Assembly: GCA_964481395.1 (NCBI GenBank)
Contig: CAYZYG010000015.1
Coordinates: 1 to 64,000 of the forward strand
DNA length: 64,000 nucleotides
Source: JBFMFH01 sp964481395
GTDB taxonomy: Bacteria > Acidobacteriota > Vicinamibacteria > Vicinamibacterales > JAKQTR01
Reading direction: 5' to 3'
A model generated the notes under the pieces. It was not told the origin of the DNA and made no database searches. It worked only from the letters and a program-made list of their open reading frames with translations. The translations under genes and the position numbers were made by a program. Shown here piece after piece: positions 17,005 through 24,831 of the stretch (positions are counted from its first letter, which is position 1; every line of letters starts with the position of its first letter).

Positions 17005-18081
17005 TCAGTGCTTCGACTCGCGCGTCGAAAGGCTCAGGAATGCCCCGACCCCGGCCTTCTCCACCTCGGCCAGCGTCGGCACGTCGAGCAACGTGACCTG
17101 CGACGCCGCAGGCCGATCGGCGTTGTGGGCGGCCAGCACCGCCGCGAACGACGCGAGTTGTCCCCCGACGCGCTTCGACAGGGGAAGCTTCGGATCGTTC
17201 ACGAAGTCTACGCCCTTCGTGTCGTTCACCATCGAGGGGCTCGGCGTCTCGAACAGGAAGGCCTGGGCCTCCGATGCGTCGCCCCATTCGCGGTGCGACA
17301 GGCCTCTGAACGTGTCCGACGAGGGCTCGAGCTTCATGGACAGGCCCTGCATCTCGAGATCGAGGACCGCTGCCGCCGCCGTATCGATGTTCTTCGGATT
17401 GGCGACGATCATCCAGGCCAGGCGCGATTCAGGGCCCGCCTCGTGGAAATCGAAGGCCAGGGACACGTGTTCCCTCAAAATCACTTGCAGGATGCCGTGC
17501 GCCATCCGCTGCGTGAGGTTGCCGCCGGCGACGCCCGGGTACGACCGGTTCAGGTTGCGGGCCTCCGTCCCCGGGAGTTCTTCGTCGGACTTCGGGTGGC
17601 GGTACTTCGCGGGATCCGCTTCTCCCTGATGCGCGGCCTTCGTGCGCCGCGATCCGTAGCGGAACCGGCGCTCGCCCGCCGAGGTGATCAGCGTGATGAA
17701 TTCAGGGCCGGGCCGCTCCGGATCCACGTCGGTGATCGCCGAGTTGTTGGCGTGCGGCACGACGATGAGTCGCCCCTGCCGCACGCGCGCGCGCTCCACC
17801 AGGACGATGGCCGCCATGATGCCCGCGATCTCGTTGCCGTGCGTGCCGCCTGCCACGAACACGGTGGCTCCCGGTTCGCCGCCGTCGAGCACGTAGACCT
17901 TCGTATCGCCGGGCGTACGGGCCAGCGCCGGGGCCCACTCCGAGAGCAGACGCGTCGCTGTGACGCCAGGGCCTGGCCTGATGTCGTGCTCGGCCGGGCT
18001 TCCTTCCGGCACAGCGACCTGGGCGGCCAGTGCGGCCGCGGCGCACACGAAGATCGCAGGGACGAGCGAACGGACACGCAT
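17005..18081 (-). CDS. Succinylglutamate desuccinylase/aspartoacylase family protein, paralogue 2
   Basis: 358-residue exported zinc hydrolase with a signal peptide (MRVRSLVPAIFVCAAAALAA). Motifs: GGTHGNEIAG (zinc His and Glu), ARNLNRSYPGVAGG, LAFDFHEAGPESR and LSHREWGD. The ATG at 18081 is used; the longer open frame upstream runs through the divergent metalloprotease gene and is spurious. It is the first gene of a set running to ggt (hypothetical, paralogue 1, GGT). The 147-base gap to the divergent metalloprotease at 18229 should hold both promoters. The substrate is not evident. Confidence 0.82.
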   Translation of the reverse strand: MRVRSLVPAIFVCAAAALAAQVAVPEGSPAEHDIRPGPGVTATRLLSEWAPALARTPGDTKVYVLDGGEPGATVFVAGGTHGNEIAGIMAAIVLVERARVRQGRLIVVPHANNSAITDVDPERPGPEFITLITSAGERRFRYGSRRTKAAHQGEADPAKYRHPKSDEELPGTEARNLNRSYPGVAGGNLTQRMAHGILQVILREHVSLAFDFHEAGPESRLAWMIVANPKNIDTAAAAVLDLEMQGLSMKLEPSSDTFRGLSHREWGDASEAQAFLFETPSPSMVNDTKGVDFVNDPKLPLSKRVGGQLASFAAVLAAHNADRPAASQVTLLDVPTLAEVEKAGVGAFLSLSTRESKH

Positions 18082-18228
18082 GGGATCGGCCTCGCACGCG
18101 CCGGATGCGTCACCCGCGGCGCCGGGGCGGGAGCGCTCGCATTTTACTCCTATCCCGCGCTGCCGCCGCGCCGGGTGACTGGTGATAGACTGCCCGGACT
18201 GCATCTCGCTCAGGTTCGAGGAGGACCC

Positions 18229-20823
18229 ATGTTCACAGGCGCCAGGCGCTGGACGGCCGCACTCACTCTCGCCCTCATCGCCACTGTGGCATCCGCCGCG
18301 TTCGCGCAGCCCGCCGCCCGCCGCGGCGACGCTGCACCGTTGCCGACCATCGAGGAGCGGACGGCCGGCATGCAGAAGATGGACGGGTTCCTTCCGCTCT
18401 ACTGGGACGCCCGTGCCGGTCAGCTCTGGATGGAAATCTCGCGGTTCAACACCGAGGTGCTCCACAGTACCGGGTACGGCGCCGGCCTCGGGTCGAACGA
18501 CATCGGCATCGACCGGGGCGCCCTGGCCGGCTCCCGCATCGTCTTCTTCGAACGCATCGGTCCGAAGATCCTCGTCGTCCAGCCGAACTATCGCTTTCGG
18601 GCCACGAGCGAGCACGCCGCCGAGGTGCGGGCCGTTCGCGACGCCTTCGCGCGGTCGGTGCTGTGGTCGTTCCAGGCGGCGGCCGAGTCCGGCGATCGCG
18701 TCCTCGTCGACATGACGGAGTTCCTGATCCGGGACGTGTCGAACGTGGCCGCCAGGCTGCGTCCGGGCAGCTACCGCCTCGACCCATCTCGTAGTTCCAT
18801 CCACCTGCCGCTGACGCAGAACTTCCCTAAGAACACCGAGATGGAGGCCGAGCTGACGTTCACGCAGCAGCCCGGAACCGCAGCCGGCGGGCGCGGCGGC
18901 GACGGCGGCTTCTTCGAGGGCGTCAACGCGGTGGCGGCCAGCGGCGAGGCGGCCAGCATCCGCCTGCATCACTCGTTCGTGGAGCTGCCGGACGGGAACT
19001 ACAAGACGCGCGCGTGGGATCCGCGTTCCGGGTTCGGCGCGGTCGAGTACCAGGATTACTCGGCACCGCTCGGCTCATCGATGACGACCCGGTTCATCCG
19101 CCGCCATCGCCTGCAGAAGGTCGATCCGAAGGCGAAGGTCAGCGACCCGGTGAAGCCGATCGTCTACTACCTCGATCCAGGCGCGCCGGAGCCGATGCGC
19201 TCGGCCCTGCTGGAAGGCGCCCGCTGGTGGAATCAGGCGTTCGAGGCGGCCGGTTACCGCAATGCGTTCCGCGTCGAGCTGTTGCCCGAGGGCGTCAGCC
19301 CGCTCGACATCCGCTACAACGTCATCAACTGGGTGCACCGGTCGACGCGCGGGTGGAGCACGGGCGGATCCGTCACCGACCCGCGGACCGGCGAGATCAT
19401 CAAGGGCGTGGTGACGCTCGGTTCGCTGCGGGTGCGGCAGGACTACATGCTCGCGGAAGGCATCCTCTCGCCCTATACGAGCGGGACGGAGGCACCGCCC
19501 GCGCTTCGTGAATGGGCCCTCGCCCGTATCCGCCAGCTCTCGGCCCACGAGATCGGCCACACGCTCGGCCTCGGACATCAGTATTACGACAGCACTGCCG
19601 GGCGGATCTCCGTGATGGATTACCCGCACCCGCTCGTCACGCTCAAGCCTGACGGCACCTTCGACACGTCCCAGGTGTACGCCGTCGGCATGGGCGCCTG
19701 GGACAAGGTGTGGATCGAGTGGGGCTACCAGGACTTCCCGCCGGGGACGGACGAGCCGAAGGCGCTCGCGTCCATCATCGACGCGGCGTGGGCGAAGGAC
19801 CTGATCTATCTGACCAACCAGGACACCGCGGCGAACCCCCGCGTGGACCAGTGGTCGAACGGCACCGATCCGGCAGCCGAGCTCGACCGGATGATGGAGG
19901 TGCGCCGGGTCGCGCTGTCGCGGTTTGGCGAGCAGAGCATCAAACTCAACGAACCGATGGCGACGATGGAGGAGGTGCTGCTGCCGCTGTATCTCCACCA
20001 TCGGTACCAGGTGGAGGCCGCGGCGTCCGCGCTCGGGGGGCAGCACTACGTCTATGCCATGCGCGGTGACGGCCGCGAGCCTTTCAAGTGGGTGCCCGCG
20101 GGAGAGCAGCAGGCGGCGCTGAAGGCCCTGCTCGCCACGATTCAACCGTCCGTCCTGACGCTGCCCGAGGTGGTGCTGAAGAAGCTCCCGCCACGTCCGT
20201 CAGGGTACGGGCGGACCCGGGAGCTGTTCCCGCGCTACACCGGCGACACCTTCGACGTCATCACGCCGGCGATGGTGGCCGCGTACCACACCGTTTCGAA
20301 CATCCTCGAAAGCGAGCGCGCGGCGAGGATGGTTGAGCAGCACGCCGTCGATCCGTCTCTGCCCGGCCTCGAGGCAGTCATCGACGCCGTCCTCGGCGCG
20401 GCATTCGACGCGACACCCGCGAATCCGTACGAGGCGGAGATTTCGAGAGCCGTCGAGCGCGTCGCGATCGAGCAGTTGATGCAACTGGCCGGCTCTGCCG
20501 CGATGCCGCAGGTGCGGGCCATCGCGTCGCTGAAGCTCGAGCGCAAGGCGGCGGAGCTCGGGAAACTCCAGTCGCCAGACACGGCCGAGTCCGCCCATGC
20601 CCTCCTCCTCGCCCGCGACGTCAAGCGGTTCATCGAGCGGCCGGCGCAGGCCGCGCAGCCGGCGGGCGCGCCGTTCGTCCCGCCGGGCGCGCCCATCGGC
20701 GAGCCGGCGCTGGAGTATCTCGGGTACTTGCGCTGGATCGATCTGCTCGAATCGGGGGACCTGGGACCGGGGATCGGGGATCGGTTGTGGATGTCCCCAG
20801 TCCCCATTCGTCGTCCTCGGTAG
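18229..20823 (+). CDS. Secreted zinc metalloprotease, DUF5117/DUF4953 type
   Basis: 864 residues. A signal peptide ends near AAFAQ. An N-terminal beta-rich domain is followed by the metzincin-like zinc site HEIGHTLGLGHQ at about residues 441-452 and the downstream SVMDYPHP Met-turn-like segment. Such proteins are predicted exported or periplasmic endopeptidases. The start ATG at 18229 has GAGGAGGA at proper distance, and TAGACT at 18186 may be its -10 box. A Gly-rich GTAAGGRGGDGGFF insertion lies in the N-terminal half. The last 25 or so residues (SGDLGPGIGDRLWMSPVPIR) are encoded by a heptamer hairpin element, so the natural C-terminus has been replaced or extended. Confidence 0.9.
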   Translation: MFTGARRWTAALTLALIATVASAAFAQPAARRGDAAPLPTIEERTAGMQKMDGFLPLYWDARAGQLWMEISRFNTEVLHSTGYGAGLGSNDIGIDRGALAGSRIVFFERIGPKILVVQPNYRFRATSEHAAEVRAVRDAFARSVLWSFQAAAESGDRVLVDMTEFLIRDVSNVAARLRPGSYRLDPSRSSIHLPLTQNFPKNTEMEAELTFTQQPGTAAGGRGGDGGFFEGVNAVAASGEAASIRLHHSFVELPDGNYKTRAWDPRSGFGAVEYQDYSAPLGSSMTTRFIRRHRLQKVDPKAKVSDPVKPIVYYLDPGAPEPMRSALLEGARWWNQAFEAAGYRNAFRVELLPEGVSPLDIRYNVINWVHRSTRGWSTGGSVTDPRTGEIIKGVVTLGSLRVRQDYMLAEGILSPYTSGTEAPPALREWALARIRQLSAHEIGHTLGLGHQYYDSTAGRISVMDYPHPLVTLKPDGTFDTSQVYAVGMGAWDKVWIEWGYQDFPPGTDEPKALASIIDAAWAKDLIYLTNQDTAANPRVDQWSNGTDPAAELDRMMEVRRVALSRFGEQSIKLNEPMATMEEVLLPLYLHHRYQVEAAASALGGQHYVYAMRGDGREPFKWVPAGEQQAALKALLATIQPSVLTLPEVVLKKLPPRPSGYGRTRELFPRYTGDTFDVITPAMVAAYHTVSNILESERAARMVEQHAVDPSLPGLEAVIDAVLGAAFDATPANPYEAEISRAVERVAIEQLMQLAGSAAMPQVRAIASLKLERKAAELGKLQSPDTAESAHALLLARDVKRFIERPAQAAQPAGAPFVPPGAPIGEPALEYLGYLRWIDLLESGDLGPGIGDRLWMSPVPIRRPR
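20752..20811 (+). repeat. Heptamer hairpin element read as protein
   Basis: GGGGGACCTGGGACCGGGGA and further units, GGTTGTGGAT, then GTCCCCAGTCCCCATTCG. It lies inside the 3' end of the metalloprotease gene and supplies its final codons before the stop at 20821. Confidence 0.9.
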
Positions 20824-20862
20824 GGCGGCCCGCGGCCGCAGTGGACAGGACGGTGATCCGGG

Positions 20863-20928
20863 TCGGGATCGGGGACCGGGGACCTGGGACCGGGGATCAG
20901 TTCTGGAGGTCCCCAGTCCCCATTCGTG
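20863..20928 (+). repeat. Heptamer hairpin element
   Basis: GGGATCGGGGACCGGGGACC and further units, AGTTCTGGAG, then GTCCCCAGTCCCCATTCG. It is almost the same as the element 110 bases upstream. Together they fill much of the 238-base gap between the metalloprotease and the next gene. Confidence 0.9.
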
Positions 20929-21061
20929 TTTCAGCTCAGGCCCAACCAATCCCGGTGCTGCACGGCACAGACGCCTGGGACGGGCGACGACAGGGCCGGT
21001 GGTGACACGCCTGGACCGAGGGTCACAGATAGGATCGGCTGGACGATGAGGGACGTGGCTA

Positions 21062-21970
21062 ATGGTCGGTGATCTGTTTCGAATGCGAAGAGTGGTCGCG
21101 GCCTTGACGGTCGCGGCGCTCGTCACCGCCGCTGCCCTCGCGGTTCAGGGCGCGGCGGCCGCCGCGCCGGGGTTCCGAGGCAGCGAGGTCGAGCCGGATC
21201 CCACCATCAGCCGTGCCCTCTCCGCGATGTACAACATCGACTTCGCGCGGGCCAACCGGATCCTGGACGAGCATCTCGCGTCCGATCCTTCAGATCCGCT
21301 CGGGCACGCGGCCCGAGCCGCGGCCGTGCTGTTCGCCGAGTACGACCGGTTGAAGATCCTGGAGTTCAACTTCTTCGAAAACGACGACAGCCTGACCGAC
21401 AAAGCCCGGCTGAAACCCGATCCGGCCGTCCGCGAGAAGATCCTCGCCAGCACGGCCGAGGTGCGCCGCCTGGTCACGCGTCGGTTCGCCTCGAATCCAC
21501 GCGATCGTCGCGCGTCGTTCGCCATGACCATGGGCATCGGCAGCGAAGCCCAGTACACGGCCATCATCGAGAAGCGGTACATCCGGGGAGGCACGCTCAC
21601 GAAGGAGACCCAGTCGCTCGCCGAGCGCATGATCGCGCTCGACCCGCCAATCTACGACGCGTACCTGACGCTGGGCTCCATCGAGTACGCCGTGTCGAAC
21701 CTGAATCCCTTCTACCGGATGCTCGCCCGCTTCCGCGGCCTGCGCAGCGGCAAGGACAAGGCCCGGGAACACCTGCAGATCGTCGTGGACAAGGGCGCGT
21801 ACTACGGCCCGTACGCCAAGGTTCTTCTTGCGGTCCTTCACATCCGCGAGAAGCGGCTGACCACCGCCCGGGCCCTGCTCGAGGAGCTGCGGGCGGAGTT
21901 CCCCGCGAACCCTCTGTTTCCTCGCGAGATCGCCCGGCTCGACGAGCGCATCTCCGCCGCGGGGCGCTGA
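21062..21970 (+). CDS. Exported TPR-like repeat protein, function unknown
   Basis: 302 residues with a signal sequence (hydrophobic residues about 10-34). The mature part is helical with TPR-like spacing: ALSAMYNIDFARANRILDEH, DPSDPLGHAARAAAVLFAEY, KVLLAVLHIREKRLTTARAL. This suggests a protein-binding helical solenoid in the periplasm. The ATG at 21062 is preceded by GAGGG and by TAGGAT at about 21029. I recognise no specific family. It is not obviously linked to its neighbours. Confidence 0.75.
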   Translation: MVGDLFRMRRVVAALTVAALVTAAALAVQGAAAAAPGFRGSEVEPDPTISRALSAMYNIDFARANRILDEHLASDPSDPLGHAARAAAVLFAEYDRLKILEFNFFENDDSLTDKARLKPDPAVREKILASTAEVRRLVTRRFASNPRDRRASFAMTMGIGSEAQYTAIIEKRYIRGGTLTKETQSLAERMIALDPPIYDAYLTLGSIEYAVSNLNPFYRMLARFRGLRSGKDKAREHLQIVVDKGAYYGPYAKVLLAVLHIREKRLTTARALLEELRAEFPANPLFPREIARLDERISAAGR

Positions 21971-21989
21971 CCCTCGCTCATCGCGTCAG

Positions 21990-22137
21990 TCCGGAGCCGC
22001 GCCCTTCGACCCTCCGACACACTCAGGGGCGTCCCGAGCCTGGCCGAGGGGCGACGTCGCTCAGGGCTGCCCCGAGCGAAGCCGTGGGGCGGAGCGGAAC
22101 CAGGAATCCAGCCCTGGATTCCTGCTTTCGCGGGGAT
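21990..22137. repeat. Intergenic palindromic repeats in a 310-base gap
   Basis: Two kinds are visible. CGCTCAGGG...CCCCGAGCG near 22052-22075 resembles the widespread GCTCAGGG/CCCTGAGC intergenic repeats of many bacteria. AGGAATCCAGCCCTGGATTCCT at 22102-22123 is a perfect palindrome with two-base loop, followed by GCTTTCGCGGGGATGA, which resembles the common TTCGCGGGAATGA repeat. Either could end transcription of the upstream gene. No gene is seen here. Confidence 0.6.
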
Positions 22138-22280
22138 GAAGCCAGAAGGCGACCCCGCTGGCCGCTCCGGCCGCAGCCTGCGGCTCGGCCGCGTGGTACC
22201 ATCAGGTGCGCGTGCCGCAGCCTCACCCGTGCGCTCGGCCGTGTCGGCGTGCTCGTCGTCAGAAGTACTGGAGGTGCCTC

Positions 22281-23147
22281 ATGCCAGACATGGACCAGGA
22301 CGACCTGCAGCTCGATCCCATGCCCGAGCCATTGGGTTCGGGGTACGAGCCACCGCCGGAGCCGCGCAGCATCTGGCCCTGGGTCGCTGGCATCGCGGCG
22401 GTCGTCGCCCTCGCGGCGGCTGGTGTGTGGTACTGGCGGATGCCCGCGCAGGAGTCTGCCAGGCAACCCGAGCCGGCGGCGGCGGTGTCCGCGCCGCCCG
22501 AGGCCAGAGCGCCACTCGGACCGGCGGTCGAGCCGATGGATCTGCCGCCGCTCGACCTGACGGACTCCCTCGTCCGCGAGATGCTGCGCCAGTTGTCGTC
22601 GAGGCCGGAGATCGCCACGTGGCTGGCCACCGACGGTCTCATCCGCAACTTCGCCGTTTGTATCGACAACGTCGCCGATGGCAAGACGCCTGCGCGACAC
22701 CTGCGGGCGCTGGCGCCCAGGGATGCGTTCCGCGTCACGACCAGCGGGGCGCTCGTGCAGGTCGATCCGCGGTCGTACCAGCGCTACGACAGCCTGGCCG
22801 ATACGGTCGCGTTGCTGGACGCCCAGGCGCTGGCGCAGCTGTACGCCTCGCTCAAGCCGAAAATCGCCGACGCGTACCGCGAGCTGGGCCACCCCGAGGG
22901 GGACATCGACGCCGGCGTCGAGCGCGCGATCGTGCACCTGTTGAAGACGCCGAGGATTCCCTCGGACACCGGTCTGCGCGAGGCTGTCCTGTCGTACCGG
23001 TACGACGAAGAGCGCTTCGAAACGCTGTCGGACGCGCAGAAACAGATGGCGCGAATGGGCCCGCGGAACCAGGAACTGGTGCAGGCCAAGCTGCGCGAGA
23101 TCGCGCTCGCGCTGGGGATCCCCCCGGATCGGCTGCCGCCGGCCTGA
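22281..23147 (+). CDS. DUF3014-like membrane-anchored protein
   Basis: 288 residues. A short acidic N-terminus, one membrane helix (WPWVAGIAAVVALAAAGVWYW, about residues 31-51), an Ala/Pro linker, then a mostly helical domain with LVREMLRQLSSRPEIATWLA, VCIDNVADGKTPARHLRALA and YQRYDSLADTVALLDAQAL. This pattern matches DUF3014; its function is unknown. The ATG at 22281 has GGAGGT 5 bases upstream. The domain would face the periplasm if the N-terminus is cytoplasmic. Confidence 0.8.
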   Translation: MPDMDQDDLQLDPMPEPLGSGYEPPPEPRSIWPWVAGIAAVVALAAAGVWYWRMPAQESARQPEPAAAVSAPPEARAPLGPAVEPMDLPPLDLTDSLVREMLRQLSSRPEIATWLATDGLIRNFAVCIDNVADGKTPARHLRALAPRDAFRVTTSGALVQVDPRSYQRYDSLADTVALLDAQALAQLYASLKPKIADAYRELGHPEGDIDAGVERAIVHLLKTPRIPSDTGLREAVLSYRYDEERFETLSDAQKQMARMGPRNQELVQAKLREIALALGIPPDRLPPA

Positions 23148-23173
23148 GGTCCCCCGCGGGGCCGGATGCCCGG

Positions 23174-23179
23174 TATAAT
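23174..23179 (+). promoter_or_regulatory. -10 box (TATAAT) of the VOC protein gene
   Basis: A perfect TATAAT 27 bases before ATG 23207, with a GGAGG ribosome site between them. No clear -35 is seen at 17 bases upstream. Confidence 0.6.
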
Positions 23180-23206
23180 CCCTCCCGCGCCCCCAGGAGG
23201 ATCCTC

Positions 23207-23749
23207 ATGTCTGTTCGCACTGCCCGCCTGGTGGCCGCTGCCGTCCTCATCGTCGCGTTCGGAACCGTCGCGCTCCTGGCCGTCGCACAGGCGCCAGCCA
23301 CACCGCAGGAAGGCGCGGTCCAGATCAAGCGTCCGAATCTCGTCGTTACCGATCTCGATCGCGCCCTGAAGATCTACCGCGACATACTCGGATTCAAGGT
23401 CTTCGCGATCAGTGAATCGTCAGCGACCTCGTATTCGTATCCCGTGTTCGGCTTCCCGAAGACCGGAAAACTGCGCATGGCCACGCTCAACACCGACGAG
23501 GACGTGCGGATCCTGGCGCTGACGGAGTTGACCGGCACCCCGCTTCCGCCGAAAACGACGCCCCATCGTTCGGCCATCGTCATCGAGGTCAAGGGGATCG
23601 AGGGTATTACCGCGAAGCTGAAGGCGGCGGGCCTGCACGTGGTGCCGGCCACGACGTCGAAGACGCCGGAGGGGGCAACCTTCATCGAGCAGGGTTTCGA
23701 GGATTACGACGGGCACCTGGTCGTACTGTACGAGATGCGCCAGCCCTAG
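23207..23749 (+). CDS. Exported VOC (glyoxalase-like) family protein
   Basis: 180 residues with a signal peptide (hydrophobic residues about 8-28, then AQAPAT). The remainder is one glyoxalase/bleomycin-resistance domain: RPNLVVTDLDRALKIYRDIL at its start and FEDYDGHLVVLYEM at its end, with paired beta-alpha-beta units. VOC proteins act as metal-dependent isomerases, dioxygenases or binding proteins; the substrate here is unknown. A GGAGG lies 6 bases before the ATG. Export is unusual for the family but is seen in other members. Confidence 0.85.
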   Translation: MSVRTARLVAAAVLIVAFGTVALLAVAQAPATPQEGAVQIKRPNLVVTDLDRALKIYRDILGFKVFAISESSATSYSYPVFGFPKTGKLRMATLNTDEDVRILALTELTGTPLPPKTTPHRSAIVIEVKGIEGITAKLKAAGLHVVPATTSKTPEGATFIEQGFEDYDGHLVVLYEMRQP

Positions 23750-23750
23750 T

Positions 23751-23821
23751 GTCCCATAACAGTAGCCTGTCGCCGAATGTCCGGGCGGGGCATCCCGTCT
23801 CGCGGCGTTGCTCAACGCTCC
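23751..23821 (-). repeat. Dispersed repeat family C, copy 1
   Basis: Read on the minus strand, GAGCGTTGAGCAACGCCGCG followed by AGACGGGATGC, then a CTACTGTTATGG end. It matches 30787-30863 in order and direction. Confidence 0.65.
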
Positions 23822-23903
23822 TCGGCGCGGAGCGTGTGGGCAGACCGACCGCCGCGGGGCGCGCGGCCGGTCTCTGGCGCGACCGCCTGGCGAGGCTGCG
23901 CCT

Positions 23904-24428
23904 CTAGGTGCCCTGACCCGCAGGCTCCTCCGGCATGCCGGGGACCTTGCCGCTCCCGAGTTCCTGGTCGATCATGAGCAGCGCGAGGCCAGATCCGCCG
24001 GCCACGCGGATGCGACCGAGGACCGCGCGGGCGGCTGCCTCTTCTTCCATCTGCTCCGACACGAACCACTGCAGCATGATCTGCGCGGGCCGATCCTTGG
24101 TCTTGTCGGCCATCGAGTAGAGGTTGTTGATGGACGCCGTGACGGCCTGCTCGTTCTTCAGGACGTGGGCGCAGAGCGCCTCGGCGCTCTTCCAGGTCAT
24201 CGGCGGCGCGGCCACGGCCGGCAGCGCGACCTTCTGTTCGCGTTCGATGAGGTGGTCGATGATGCGCTGAGCGTGGGTCAGTTCGTCACCGGACTGTTTC
24301 TTCATCCACTGCGCGAACCCGGGCAGGTCGTTCGACGACAGCCAGACCGACATGGCCAGGTATTCGTGCGCAGCGCGGAACTCGAGCTTGAGGTGCTCGT
24401 TCAGACCCTTCAAAAGTTGAGTGTTCAT
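23904..24428 (-). CDS. ftnA: Ferritin
   Basis: Iron-storage four-helix protein of 174 residues that oxidises Fe(II) and stores it as mineral. Ferroxidase ligands are visible in LKLEFRAAHEYLAMSVWL (Glu and Tyr), SGDELTHAQRIIDHL (Glu-x-x-His) and FVSEQMEEEAAARAVL. The ATG at 24428 (MNTQLLKGLNEHL) fits the family; longer starts read into a heptamer repeat. A short tail after the last helix (LGSGKVPGMPEEPAGQGT) is not conserved. The gene is not obviously in an operon with the zinc-ribbon gene upstream, since a repeat pair lies between. Confidence 0.93.
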   Translation of the reverse strand: MNTQLLKGLNEHLKLEFRAAHEYLAMSVWLSSNDLPGFAQWMKKQSGDELTHAQRIIDHLIEREQKVALPAVAAPPMTWKSAEALCAHVLKNEQAVTASINNLYSMADKTKDRPAQIMLQWFVSEQMEEEAAARAVLGRIRVAGGSGLALLMIDQELGSGKVPGMPEEPAGQGT

Positions 24429-24446
24429 GGGATCAAGTGTATCAAA

Positions 24447-24572
24447 GACCGGGACCGGGGATCGGGGATCGGGGGCCGGTTGGGGATGTCCCCGGTGCCA
24501 CCCACCGCGCCCCAGTCCTCTGATCACCGGCGGAACTGGCCCCCGGTCCCCGGTCCCCGATCCCGGTCCTCA
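24447..24572. repeat. Pair of facing heptamer arrays
   Basis: A GGGACCG/GGGGATC array at 24447-24490 faces a CCCCGGTCCCCGGTCCCCGA array at 24530-24572. The two could form one long hairpin as well as local ones. They lie between the ferritin start and the stop of the zinc-ribbon gene. Confidence 0.85.
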
Positions 24573-24788
24573 GTTCTCCGCCTCCGGATCGCCCTTGAAC
24601 CACAGGATGTGGGCGCAGCGTTCGCAGATGTATGCCGATGCTGCCCGGTTCGCCCAATCGATGTTGAAGAACGTCGCCAAGCGCGTGTTCAGCAGGTACT
24701 CACGTGCGTAGAACTGCGTGTGGCGGCAGACGGGGCATTGCAGTTGCATGCCCTTGATCGAACGCGGCGCGGCTTCGGTGTCAGGCAT
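24570..24788 (-). CDS. Small zinc-ribbon protein
   Basis: 72 residues with paired cysteine motifs CPVCRHTQF and CERCAHILWF that would bind one zinc ion. Between them lies a segment (YLLNTRLATFFNIDWANRAA) seen in short uncharacterised zinc-ribbon proteins. The ATG at 24788 is preferred because anything longer is a translation of the GGATCCC repeat at 24796-24830. The stop codon falls at the edge of another heptamer array. Role unknown; nucleic-acid or protein binding is a guess. Confidence 0.7.
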   Translation of the reverse strand: MPDTEAAPRSIKGMQLQCPVCRHTQFYAREYLLNTRLATFFNIDWANRAASAYICERCAHILWFKGDPEAEN

Positions 24789-24795
24789 CTCCGCT

Positions 24796-24830
24796 TCCCG
24801 GATCCCGGATCCCGGGCCCCGGTCTCCCAT
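24796..24830. repeat. Short heptamer array
   Basis: CGGATCCCGGATCCCGGGCC and CCCGGTCTCCC units between the zinc-ribbon start and the S46 peptidase stop. Confidence 0.7.
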
Positions 24831-24831
24831 G

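Noticed and set aside
17008..18228. N-terminal extension of the metalloprotease frame by 407 codons
   Set aside because: It lies antisense to the aspartoacylase-like gene; the ATG at 18229 has a ribosome site and a signal peptide.
18082..18972. N-terminal extension of the second aspartoacylase-like gene
   Set aside because: Antisense to the metalloprotease gene; the signal peptide begins at 18081.
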